This document shows positions 1 to 5,774 of a stretch of 9,550 bases of DNA, one piece after another (position 1 is the first letter of the stretch; each line of letters opens with the position of its first letter). The stretch is from CAYYSY01 sp964474355 (lineage in GTDB: Bacteria; Myxococcota_A; UBA9160; UBA4427). The DNA is taken from assembly GCA_964474355.1 (NCBI GenBank), contig CAYYSY010000100.1:1-9550 (forward strand). The letters run 5' to 3'. Below the pieces are notes generated by a model. The model ran no database searches. It was given only the letters and a program-made list of their open reading frames with translations, and had not been told where the DNA came from. The position numbers and the translations under genes were made by a program.

Positions 1-2
1 TG

Positions 3-905
3 GTCCTGCTCGCCGAGCTCGGCCGTGAGGCCCAGGCACCGCGCATGCTCGCCCTCCGCCCGCCGCCGGTCGACTCGGAGCCGATCCCGCTGCTCGACGG
101 GCTGCACGGCATCCGCATCGACCCCTTCGCCGCCCTCGAGGAGTACCTGCAGCTGCAGGGATGGACCGGGGCGTGGCTCGCGCGCGGGCTACGCCAGCGC
201 GGGCTCCACGACCTGCTCGTCGGCACACCCGGATGGCGCGAGCTCATCACGCTCGGAAAGCTCTGGTACATGAGCGGCGGCGACTCACCGGAAGACCCGG
301 CGAGCCGCGCCTACGACCGCATCATCGTCGACGCGCCAGCCACGGGACACGGTCTCACCCTCCTCGACGTGCCCCGCGTGGTGCAGAGCGCCGTGCGCAG
401 CGGACCGCTCGCACGCAATGCCGGACGAGTCGAGGCGATGCTGCTCGATCCGCGACAGACGGTCCTGCTGCCCGTCTGCTGGCCCGAGGCGCTGCCGGTG
501 CACGAGACCGTCGAGCTGGTCGAGCGCATCGAGCGCTCGGTCGGGATCCACGTCGACCGCGTCGTCGTGAACGGTGTCGCGACGCCGAGCCCGGTCGATG
601 CATGGCCCGATCTGCCGGAGCGCCTCGAACGGCTCGAGCCCATGCCCGAGTGTGCGCCGTCGCCGACCGCGATCGCCGACTGCGTCCGCTGGGCGCGCGA
701 TCGCTCGATCGCGCAGCGCGCCGCTCTCGACGAGCTCGGCGAGAGGCTGGCGAAGCCCCATGTCGCTCTTCCCCACTGGCCGGACCAGGCCGGCCCCGGC
801 GATCCCCCCGACCTCGAGCGGCTGCGCGCGTTCTCGAGGCTCCTCCTGCAGGACGACGAGGCGCCCGCGCTCGACGCCCCGCGCGAGCAGGCGGACCGCG
901 GATGA
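3..905 (+). CDS. ArsA/Get3-family ATPase, first of a pair (5' end outside window)
   Basis: The reading frame is open from the window edge, so the start codon and the P-loop lie upstream; 300 residues are visible. The first ones (VLLAELGRE) look like the strand after the Walker A helix in ArsA/Get3 ATPases. Near visible residues 103-124 is the switch II-type segment YDRIIVDAPATGHGLTLLD, very characteristic of the family, followed by a PVCWPEALPVHETVEL stretch resembling the ArsA 'PEEMPVNE' region and a VDRVVVNGV strand. These proteins are soluble ATPases of the SIMIBI class that work as dimers; some handle arsenite or tail-anchored proteins, but most bacterial members have no assigned substrate. 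No CXXC zinc motif is seen. The stop overlaps the next ATPase start by ATGA (902-905), so the two are probably translationally coupled and may form a heterodimer, as described for mycobacterial Rv3679/Rv3680. Family is confident; substrate unknown. Confidence 0.85.
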   Translation, partial: VLLAELGREAQAPRMLALRPPPVDSEPIPLLDGLHGIRIDPFAALEEYLQLQGWTGAWLARGLRQRGLHDLLVGTPGWRELITLGKLWYMSGGDSPEDPASRAYDRIIVDAPATGHGLTLLDVPRVVQSAVRSGPLARNAGRVEAMLLDPRQTVLLPVCWPEALPVHETVELVERIERSVGIHVDRVVVNGVATPSPVDAWPDLPERLERLEPMPECAPSPTAIADCVRWARDRSIAQRAALDELGERLAKPHVALPHWPDQAGPGDPPDLERLRAFSRLLLQDDEAPALDAPREQADRG

Positions 906-2107
906 CGACGAGCCCGATGAACACGCTGCTCGACCAGCGCCGCATCATCGTGTGCGTCGGCACCGGCGGCGTCGGCAAGACCACCGTCTCGTCGGCGATC
1001 GCGATCGCGGCGGCGAAGCGCGGCCGCCGCGCCCTCGTGCTCACGATCGATCCCGCGCGGCGGCTGGCCGACGCGCTCGGGCTCGACGCGCTCGGCTCGT
1101 CGCCCGAGCGGCTCTCGCCCGATCGCGAGCGCGCGTACGGCATCGAGGGCGACGGCGCGCTGTGGGCGATGATGCTCGACATGAAGGGCACGTTCGACGA
1201 GCTGGTCGAGCGCCTCTGCCCCGACCTCGAGACGCGCATGCGGATCCTCGAGAACCCCCTCTATCAGCACATCTCCGACGCGCTCGCCGGCAGCGTCGAG
1301 TACGCGGCCATGGAGAAGGTCCACGAGCTCTCGCAGAGCGAGGCCTTCGATCTGATCGTCGTCGACACGCCCCCCGCCCAGCATGCCCTCGACTTCCTCG
1401 ATGCCCCGGAACGCCTCGTGACCCTGCTCGACAGCTCGCTGGTGCGGCTGCTCGTGCAGCCCGCGTTCTCGGCAGGCCGCCTCGGCTTCCGGCTGTTCTC
1501 CGGCGCGGCCGAGCGCACCCTCGGGCTCGTCTCGAGGCTCTCGGGGGTGTCGTTCCTCAAGGAGATCTCCGAGCTCCTGCTCGCGATCGACTCGCTGTCC
1601 GACGGGTTCAAGAACCGCGCTCGCGCGGTGCAGGCGCTGCTGCGCAGCCCGGGCACCGCGTTCCTGCTCGTGGCGAGCCCCTCCCCCGCCACGGCCTCCG
1701 GGGCCTTCGAGCTGATCGCCGCGCTCGAGAGCTCGGGCATCGATCTCGCCGGCGTGCTCGTGAACCGCGTGCACGGCGCGCGGGCCGCCGCAGGAGACGG
1801 CTTGCGGGCTGCGCTCGATCCGGGTGCCGAATCCGGTCCGCCGGCGGCCGCCCTCGCCGATCGCCTCGCCTCGCTGGGCGTAGAGCGGCCCGATGACGCG
1901 GCCCGCGCGGCGCTCGCCGTGACCAGGGAGTACGCTCTGCAGATGGAGGCCGATTCCAGACAGACCGAGGCGATCGGTCGGGCTTCGAGCACGGGGCGAC
2001 ACTTCGTTGCGTCGCTGCCCGCGGTGCTCGAGCGAAGCGATGAGGCGAACGCCCTGCGTCAGCTCGCGGATGCGCTGATGTCGGTCACTTCGAGTGCGAG
2101 CCGATGA
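902..2107 (+). CDS. ArsA/Get3-family ATPase, second of a pair
   Basis: A 401-residue P-loop ATPase. The Walker A motif is GTGGVGKTT at residues 20-28, followed by VLTIDPARRLADALG (46-60), a family hallmark. Switch II is VVDTPPAQHALDFLDAP (153-169), and ENPLYQHISDALAGS (117-131) with YAAMEKVHEL (134-143) is also typical. The signature lysine of deviant Walker A motifs (KGGVGKT) is threonine here (T21), and there is no CXXC motif, so this is not a classical arsenite pump ATPase or Get3. The DTPP...HALDFLDAP form resembles the actinobacterial Rv3680-type subfamily (from memory). No membrane segment is seen. The ATG at 902 overlaps the upstream stop (ATGA), and this start places the P-loop about 20 residues in, as usual; a frame extension back to 161 only reads antisense-like Arg-rich sequence. 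It overlaps the next gene by ATGA at 2104-2107. The substrate or client is unknown. Confidence 0.9.
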   Translation: MTTSPMNTLLDQRRIIVCVGTGGVGKTTVSSAIAIAAAKRGRRALVLTIDPARRLADALGLDALGSSPERLSPDRERAYGIEGDGALWAMMLDMKGTFDELVERLCPDLETRMRILENPLYQHISDALAGSVEYAAMEKVHELSQSEAFDLIVVDTPPAQHALDFLDAPERLVTLLDSSLVRLLVQPAFSAGRLGFRLFSGAAERTLGLVSRLSGVSFLKEISELLLAIDSLSDGFKNRARAVQALLRSPGTAFLLVASPSPATASGAFELIAALESSGIDLAGVLVNRVHGARAAAGDGLRAALDPGAESGPPAAALADRLASLGVERPDDAARAALAVTREYALQMEADSRQTEAIGRASSTGRHFVASLPAVLERSDEANALRQLADALMSVTSSASR

Positions 2108-2733
2108 CCACGAAGCGAACGACCGAAGAGCACGAACACGAGCGGACGCGACGGGCTGGCTCGGGCGCCGAACGCCCGCAGAGCGTCGACGCGGCGCTCG
2201 CGCTCGCCGCGCGCCACGGACGCAACGCCCTGGCCGAGGCCCTGCTCGCGGGCCATGCCCTGCTCGACGCCGCCTCGCTCGCACTCACGGGTCGGCCCGC
2301 AACGCAGGCCTCCGATCTCGCAGGCGGCAACGAGGCCGTCCGCGCCCTGGCCCGACTCGTCGGCGGGCTCGACGACCTCGCCGAGAAGCTGCGCGCCGAC
2401 GACGCCGACGGAACGCGGCGTCTCGTGGACGCGCTCCTCGACGCGCTCGACTCCGAGATCGGCCGCTGGGAGACGCAGGCACGCAGCGACCCCGATGCGC
2501 GCGCGGTCCTGCGCGCGTTCCTCGGCTTGCGCGAGCTGCTGTGGGAGCTCGGGCTCAGGCCTGAGGCCGCAGCCGAGCCGGCGAGCACGGCTCCGCCCAC
2601 TCCGCGCCCGAAGCGCCGCCGCAAAGACCCTGCCAGGGCTGCGAAGAAGGAGGCGCCGCCCCGCACCGCGGCGAGCGCCGCAGCTGGGCCGCGACGGCGC
2701 CGTCGGGTGCAGCGGGTCGACGTCGAGAGCTGA
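2104..2733 (+). CDS. Unrecognised Ala-rich helical protein with a basic C-terminal tail
   Basis: I do not recognise this 209-residue protein. It has three parts: a short charged, His/Arg/Glu-containing N-terminus (1-25); a probably all-helical Ala/Leu-rich core (about 26-152); and a Pro/Ala/Lys/Arg tail (153-209) containing RPKRRRKDP, ARAAKKEAPP and PRRRRRVQR. There is no signal peptide, membrane segment or cysteine. The tail resembles those of histone H1-like or nucleic-acid-binding proteins, but could equally bind acidic surfaces such as granules or membranes. It overlaps the preceding ATPase by ATGA, so it is very likely translated from the same mRNA and may be a partner or client of the ATPase pair. 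The PHA-regulator-like gene follows 116 bp later. Third-position GC is high across the frame, supporting a real gene. The function is unknown; a nucleoid- or granule-associated role is only a guess. Confidence 0.75.
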   Translation: MTTKRTTEEHEHERTRRAGSGAERPQSVDAALALAARHGRNALAEALLAGHALLDAASLALTGRPATQASDLAGGNEAVRALARLVGGLDDLAEKLRADDADGTRRLVDALLDALDSEIGRWETQARSDPDARAVLRAFLGLRELLWELGLRPEAAAEPASTAPPTPRPKRRRKDPARAAKKEAPPRTAASAAAGPRRRRRVQRVDVES

Positions 2734-2747
2734 CGTCCCGTCGCCCA

Positions 2748-2765
2748 CCCGCGCCTCGGCGCGGG
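2748..2765 (+). terminator. GC-rich hairpin after the ATPase operon
   Basis: CCCGCGCC at 2748-2755 is perfectly complementary to GGCGCGGG at 2758-2765, giving a 7-bp stem closed by a CTCG tetraloop, or 8 bp on paper. It begins 15 bp after the stop of the preceding gene. No T tract follows, so it is not a canonical intrinsic terminator. It may stop transcription partially, or protect a 3' end. Confidence 0.4.
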
Positions 2766-2786
2766 ACTGCCCCGAGTCGGGCCCCG

Positions 2787-2795
2787 TGCTAGCTT
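2787..2795 (+). promoter_or_regulatory. Possible extended -10 element for the PHA-regulator gene
   Basis: TGC followed by TAGCTT (2787-2795) reads as an extended -10 (TGn plus hexamer), about 55 bp before the chosen start at 2850. No convincing -35 is seen. The hexamer matches the consensus at only three positions, so this is a weak call supported mainly by its place downstream of the hairpin and upstream of a gene not coupled to its neighbour. Confidence 0.3.
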
Positions 2796-2849
2796 GCGCG
2801 CGGGCTCGGACCGGTCATGCCGCCGGCACTCCCGAGGGCAAGCACGATC

Positions 2850-3512
2850 ATGGCAATCCTGATCAAGCGGTATGCGAACCGCAAGCTCTACAACACGGCG
2901 ACCAGCCGCTACATCACGCTCAAGGGCATCGCCGAGCTCCTCGACGCCGGCGAAGAGGTCCAGGTCGTCGACAACGAGACCGGCGAGGACATCACGTCCG
3001 TCGCGTTGTCGCAGATCCTCGTCGACAGCGAGCGCTCCAACAAGCAGCCCTCCGACACCCTGCTCTCACAGATCCTCGGCCGTGGGGGTGACGTGCTCTA
3101 CGGTGCGCTGAAGCGCGGCGTCGACGACGCGGCCGACGGCATCGACGAGGTGCGCGACCGCGTGCGCAAGGCGATCACGCGCGACGGGCTCGGCGAGCAC
3201 GGCTCCTTCGGCGACTGGCTCGGCAGCAACCGCGCCGACTTCGAGAAGACGCTCCAGACTTCGATGGAACGCGTCTTCCGCATCCTCGACCTGCCGCGCC
3301 GGTCCGACCTCGACGCGCTCAGCGAGAACCTCGCCCGTGTGGCGGATGCCGTCGAGCGGCTCGACCACGTGTACGGCGAGAAGCGGCGGCGCAGCAACGG
3401 CGACGGCGCGCGCGAGACCACAGATGCGGCCGAGGCACCCAGCGGCTCTAAGCAGGCCCGCAGTGAGCTGAAGGACGAGCTGAAGGACGAGCGGGACGGC
3501 GAGCGCGGCTGA
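2850..3512 (+). CDS. PHA accumulation regulator (PhaR-type DNA-binding domain) with phasin-like C-terminal half
   Basis: A 220-residue protein. Residues 3-55 match the PHB/PHA accumulation regulator DNA-binding domain: IKRYANRKLYNTATSRYITL followed by IAELLDAGEEVQVVDNETGEDITSVALSQIL. In families with this domain (PhaR), the protein represses phasin and PHA genes and can bind PHA granules. Residues about 85-145 are helical and charged. LPRRSDLDALSENL (148-161) and the following heptad-like stretch resemble the C-terminal signature of phasins. The tail is hydrophilic, with a 12-bp direct duplication (3465-3488) giving ELKDELKDE. I chose ATG 2850 rather than 2817 because the domain normally starts within a few residues and GAGGGC lies 10 nt upstream. 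No PHA synthase is visible here, so involvement in PHA metabolism is inferred from the domain only; many such proteins in deltaproteobacterial lineages have untested roles. Confidence 0.85.
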   Translation: MAILIKRYANRKLYNTATSRYITLKGIAELLDAGEEVQVVDNETGEDITSVALSQILVDSERSNKQPSDTLLSQILGRGGDVLYGALKRGVDDAADGIDEVRDRVRKAITRDGLGEHGSFGDWLGSNRADFEKTLQTSMERVFRILDLPRRSDLDALSENLARVADAVERLDHVYGEKRRRSNGDGARETTDAAEAPSGSKQARSELKDELKDERDGERG

Positions 3513-3522
3513 TCGAGCAGGC

Positions 3523-3586
3523 CGCGGCCCCTCGAGCCCACATCTACGAACCATCACTCCAGTGTGTCAGGGAGGCTCGGGCCGCG
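3523..3586. terminator. Long interrupted inverted repeat between convergent genes
   Basis: CGCGGCC (3523-3529) pairs with GGCCGCG (3580-3586), and CGAGCC (3533-3538) with GGCTCG (3574-3579), giving 13 bp with a 3-nt bulge and a 35-nt loop. It fills the 91-bp gap between the plus-strand regulator and the minus-strand acyltransferase, where a bidirectional terminator is expected. There is no T tract on either strand, so termination by this element is tentative. Confidence 0.35.
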
Positions 3587-3603
3587 CGATCGCGCGTCGA
3601 CGC

Positions 3604-4662
3604 TCAGCCCCAGACCGAGCTGCGTCTGGTCAACCCCTCGTCGACGAGCGACTGGATGCGATCGCGCACCGACTCGTTCAGCCGCGAGAGCATCAGGGGG
3701 TCGCGCCGCCCCTCGGCATCGCCGAGCTCGAAGGGCGCGCCGATGTGGACCATCCACTTGCTCGGTAGCGGCAGGAGCCCGAGCGGACCAGCCAGGGGGA
3801 ACGTCGGCGTCACGGGCACGAAGGGCAGTCCGAGCAGGCGCGCGGGCAGCCGCGACTTGAAGAGGATCGGGTGCGCCTCCTCGGGACCGACGAGACCGAC
3901 CGGCACGAGCGGCACGCCGTTCTCGATGGCGGCCCTCACCGCCCCACCGCGACCGAAGCGCTGCATCTGGTAGCGGAGGCGGAACACCTTGGCGGCGCCC
4001 TTCTCGCCTTCGGGAAATGCGATCACCGAGCGCCCGGTGCGCAGCAGACCGTCGGCGTTCTCGCGGCAGGCGCGCACACCGCCATGCCGAGCGAGGGCCG
4101 GCTGCGCGAAGGGCAGCGTGATCAGCCAGTCTGCGACGAGGAAGCGCGGACGCGGGAAGCCCGCGCGTTCGAGCAGCCGCGCGAGCACGAGCCCGTCGTA
4201 GGGCAGCAGGCCGGAGCGATTGGCGACGAAGAGACAGGGCTGGTCGCGCGGAACGTGCTCGAGCCCGTGCGCCTCGACGCGCCAATAGCGATCGATCATG
4301 AAGTCGATCAACGGATCGAGCGCGGCGGAGGCATCGGTGTCGAAGCCGAAGTCGTCGACCTCCCCGGTGCGCTCGCTGATCCCGAAGTTCTGGGCGCGGT
4401 GGCGCAGCTCATCGAAGAGGGCGAGCAGGTCGGGGCCGCCCTCCTCCTCTTCGCCGCGATCGACCGCCTCGGGTGCGCCGTGCAGGCGAGTGCGAATCTC
4501 GACGCGCAGCTCGTCGAGCGCCTCCTTCAGCGCCTCGATCGACTCGTGCTCGGCGATCTCGAGCGGATCGAGCGACGTGGGGTCGGTGATCGGCAGGTGG
4601 ACGACGTTCGACGCGGTGGCCGCGGCGACCTCGCGCCCGTCTTCCTCGTCGTGTTCGTTCAT
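3604..4662 (-). CDS. PlsC-type lysophospholipid/glycerol acyltransferase with substituted motif I histidine
   Basis: A 352-residue protein. Residues 1-110 form a hydrophilic, acidic N-terminal region with a likely coiled coil (36-60). The acyltransferase domain runs from about 125 to 315: motif I at VANRSGLLPYDG (146-157), GVRACRENADGLL (195-207), motif III FPEGEKG (216-222) and motif IV VPLVPVGLVG (250-259). The family transfers acyl groups to glycerolipid-like acceptors at the inner membrane. Motif I normally has NH at this point (NHSG..P.D); here the codon is CGC, giving Arg149 in place of the catalytic His, while the acidic residue and FPEG motif remain. ATG 4662 overlaps the upstream SDR stop (ATGA), which decides against the longer frame to 4746. 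Coupling to the SDR suggests a shared lipid pathway. It may use a modified mechanism, have lost acyl transfer, or belong to a clade where Arg is normal. Confidence 0.85.
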   Translation of the reverse strand: MNEHDEEDGREVAAATASNVVHLPITDPTSLDPLEIAEHESIEALKEALDELRVEIRTRLHGAPEAVDRGEEEEGGPDLLALFDELRHRAQNFGISERTGEVDDFGFDTDASAALDPLIDFMIDRYWRVEAHGLEHVPRDQPCLFVANRSGLLPYDGLVLARLLERAGFPRPRFLVADWLITLPFAQPALARHGGVRACRENADGLLRTGRSVIAFPEGEKGAAKVFRLRYQMQRFGRGGAVRAAIENGVPLVPVGLVGPEEAHPILFKSRLPARLLGLPFVPVTPTFPLAGPLGLLPLPSKWMVHIGAPFELGDAEGRRDPLMLSRLNESVRDRIQSLVDEGLTRRSSVWG

Positions 4663-5627
4663 GCGTACTGCCTCATGCGAGATGCGCCGGTGAACGAGAC
4701 CCACGCCTCGCGCGTCGAGTAGCTCGGCAGGCCGAACTCGTCCCACGCGCGACGGCCGTCGGCGACCCAGAGATACCGAAGGTAGTCGAAGAAGCCCGAA
4801 GGCCCGTCGCCGCGCATGCCGCGGCTCGGGTAGTCGGCCAGCCTGTAGAGCAGCCCCGGCGGCAGCTGCAGCCGCCGCTTGCCCCCCAGCGCGAGAATCA
4901 TCGAGAGCGGCAGCACCCCCGGCCCCACGACGTTGAACGCGCCGGACGCATCACCGATCACCGCGCGCTCGAACACGTCGAGCAGGTCGTCTTCGTGAAT
5001 GAACTGCATGAGCGGGTCACCGCCGAGCACGACCGGCACGACCTGGCTGTCGAAGTACTGCACGACGTGATCGCGATACGAGGGGCCCATCACCCAGCAG
5101 TGCCGCAGCACGCAGACGCGATCCTCCCCGTGCTCTCTCGCAAAGGCCGCCACCATCTCCTCGACCTCGCGACGGTTCTCGACCGAGTGCGCCTCGGGGT
5201 GGCCGCGCAGCGGCGCGTCCTCGCCCAGGTAGTTGGGATTGTCGGGGGCCGGCCCGTAGACCATCGTCGACGACTGCAGGACGAGCCGCGGCACGCCGGC
5301 GGCGGTCATCGCGTTCAGCAGATGATGCGTACCCACCGCCTCGAGGTCGTGACTCGCCTCGACGTCGGGCTTCGGCGACTGCTCGAAAGCCAGGTGCACG
5401 ACGACGTCCACGCCCTCGGACCGCAGGATCTCGGCGACCTCGGCATCGGCGACGGGTTGGGTGAGATCGACCTCGTGGAACCGGACCCGTCCTGCGAGTC
5501 GCAGGGGCCGTTCGACGTCGAGGCCCACGATGAGCGGGGGATCCGGGCGCGCGAGCAGCCGCTCGGCGAGGGATTCACCGAGGAACGTGTCGATGCCGGT
5601 GAGAGCGACACAGCGCGGTGAACGCAT
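4659..5627 (-). CDS. Extended SDR / NAD-dependent epimerase-like protein with degenerate active site
   Basis: A 322-residue Rossmann protein of the NAD-dependent epimerase/dehydratase family. The nucleotide-binding motif is LTGIDTFLG (9-17), a TGxxxFLG variant of TGxxGFxG. DVVVHLAF (74-81), LVLQSSTMVYGP (115-126), VLRHCWVMGP (173-182), QFIHEDDLLDVFERAV (208-223) and GAFNVVG (229-235) follow the family order. At the expected YxxxK catalytic pair the sequence is H147-SVE-N151, so both residues appear to be missing. I chose ATG 5627 because GGAG (plus-strand 5635-5638) sits 7 nt upstream and the Rossmann motif then starts near residue 9; the alternative at 5651 adds only an Arg/Ser-rich octapeptide. 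It is the first gene of a two-gene operon with the acyltransferase. The pairing recalls mycobacterial Rv0501 (GalE2)/Rv0502 from memory. It may bind a nucleotide or lipid-linked substrate rather than catalyse classical epimerisation. Confidence 0.85.
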   Translation of the reverse strand: MRSPRCVALTGIDTFLGESLAERLLARPDPPLIVGLDVERPLRLAGRVRFHEVDLTQPVADAEVAEILRSEGVDVVVHLAFEQSPKPDVEASHDLEAVGTHHLLNAMTAAGVPRLVLQSSTMVYGPAPDNPNYLGEDAPLRGHPEAHSVENRREVEEMVAAFAREHGEDRVCVLRHCWVMGPSYRDHVVQYFDSQVVPVVLGGDPLMQFIHEDDLLDVFERAVIGDASGAFNVVGPGVLPLSMILALGGKRRLQLPPGLLYRLADYPSRGMRGDGPSGFFDYLRYLWVADGRRAWDEFGLPSYSTREAWVSFTGASRMRQYA

Positions 5628-5774
5628 GGACCGACTCCGAAAAGGGCGCATTCGAGCGCATCCACGCGCTCGCAGTCATGATCGCACCTGCGCGCGGCGT
5701 GCGCGAGGCGAAGACCCCATTTGTACGCCGCCGGCTCGGGCGCGAGGCGAAGACCCCGATTGTATGCTCGGGTC
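5628..5774. promoter_or_regulatory. Divergent promoter region between the SDR and deacetylase genes
   Basis: This 147-bp gap separates two divergently transcribed genes. On the minus strand, TACAAT (plus 5764-5759; 5 of 6 matches to TATAAT) and TACAAA (plus 5725-5720) are good -10 candidates for the SDR operon, placed 39 bp apart inside two copies of a direct repeat. On the plus strand, TATGCT (5763-5768) could be a -10 element for the deacetylase; it would put the transcript start at or very near ATG 5775, which has no clear Shine-Dalgarno sequence, so a leaderless mRNA is possible. A perfect 7-6-7 inverted repeat, CGAGCGC (5653-5659) and GCGCTCG (5666-5672), lies in the SDR leader and may be an operator or an RNA hairpin. 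Confidence 0.5.
5701..5757. repeat. 18-bp perfect direct repeat, two copies with 39-bp period
   Basis: GCGCGAGGCGAAGACCCC occurs at 5701-5718 and at 5740-5757. Two variable bases follow each copy, then TTGTA (5721-5725, where the T at 5721 is aligned with 5760). The aligned similarity therefore extends about 28 bp (5701-5728 against 5740-5767). The second copy ends 17 bp before the deacetylase start. It looks like a tandem duplication or a pair of binding sites in the divergent promoter. Confidence 0.8.

Noticed and set aside
161..901. Long N-terminal extension of the second ATPase frame
   Set aside because: The extension overlaps the first ATPase out of frame and is Arg/Ala-rich; ATG 902 fits the P-loop position and the ATGA coupling.
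311..2284. 657-codon open frame on the minus strand opposite the ATPase genes
   Set aside because: It is antisense to two recognisable genes, Arg-rich and domain-free, as expected for shadow frames in high-GC DNA.
2817..2849. Earlier ATG for the PHA-type regulator
   Set aside because: It adds 11 residues without similarity to the domain and has no better ribosome-binding site than ATG 2850.
3465..3489. 12-bp tandem duplication near the end of the PHA-type regulator as a mobile or phase-variable repeat
   Set aside because: Only two copies, in frame (ELKDELKDE) and in a hydrophilic tail; simple codon-level duplication is enough.
3583..3596. 14-bp perfect palindrome CGCGCGATCGCGCG
   Set aside because: It has no loop, and such CG-alternating palindromes are common by chance in GC-rich DNA; it lies partly within the better-supported interrupted inverted repeat.
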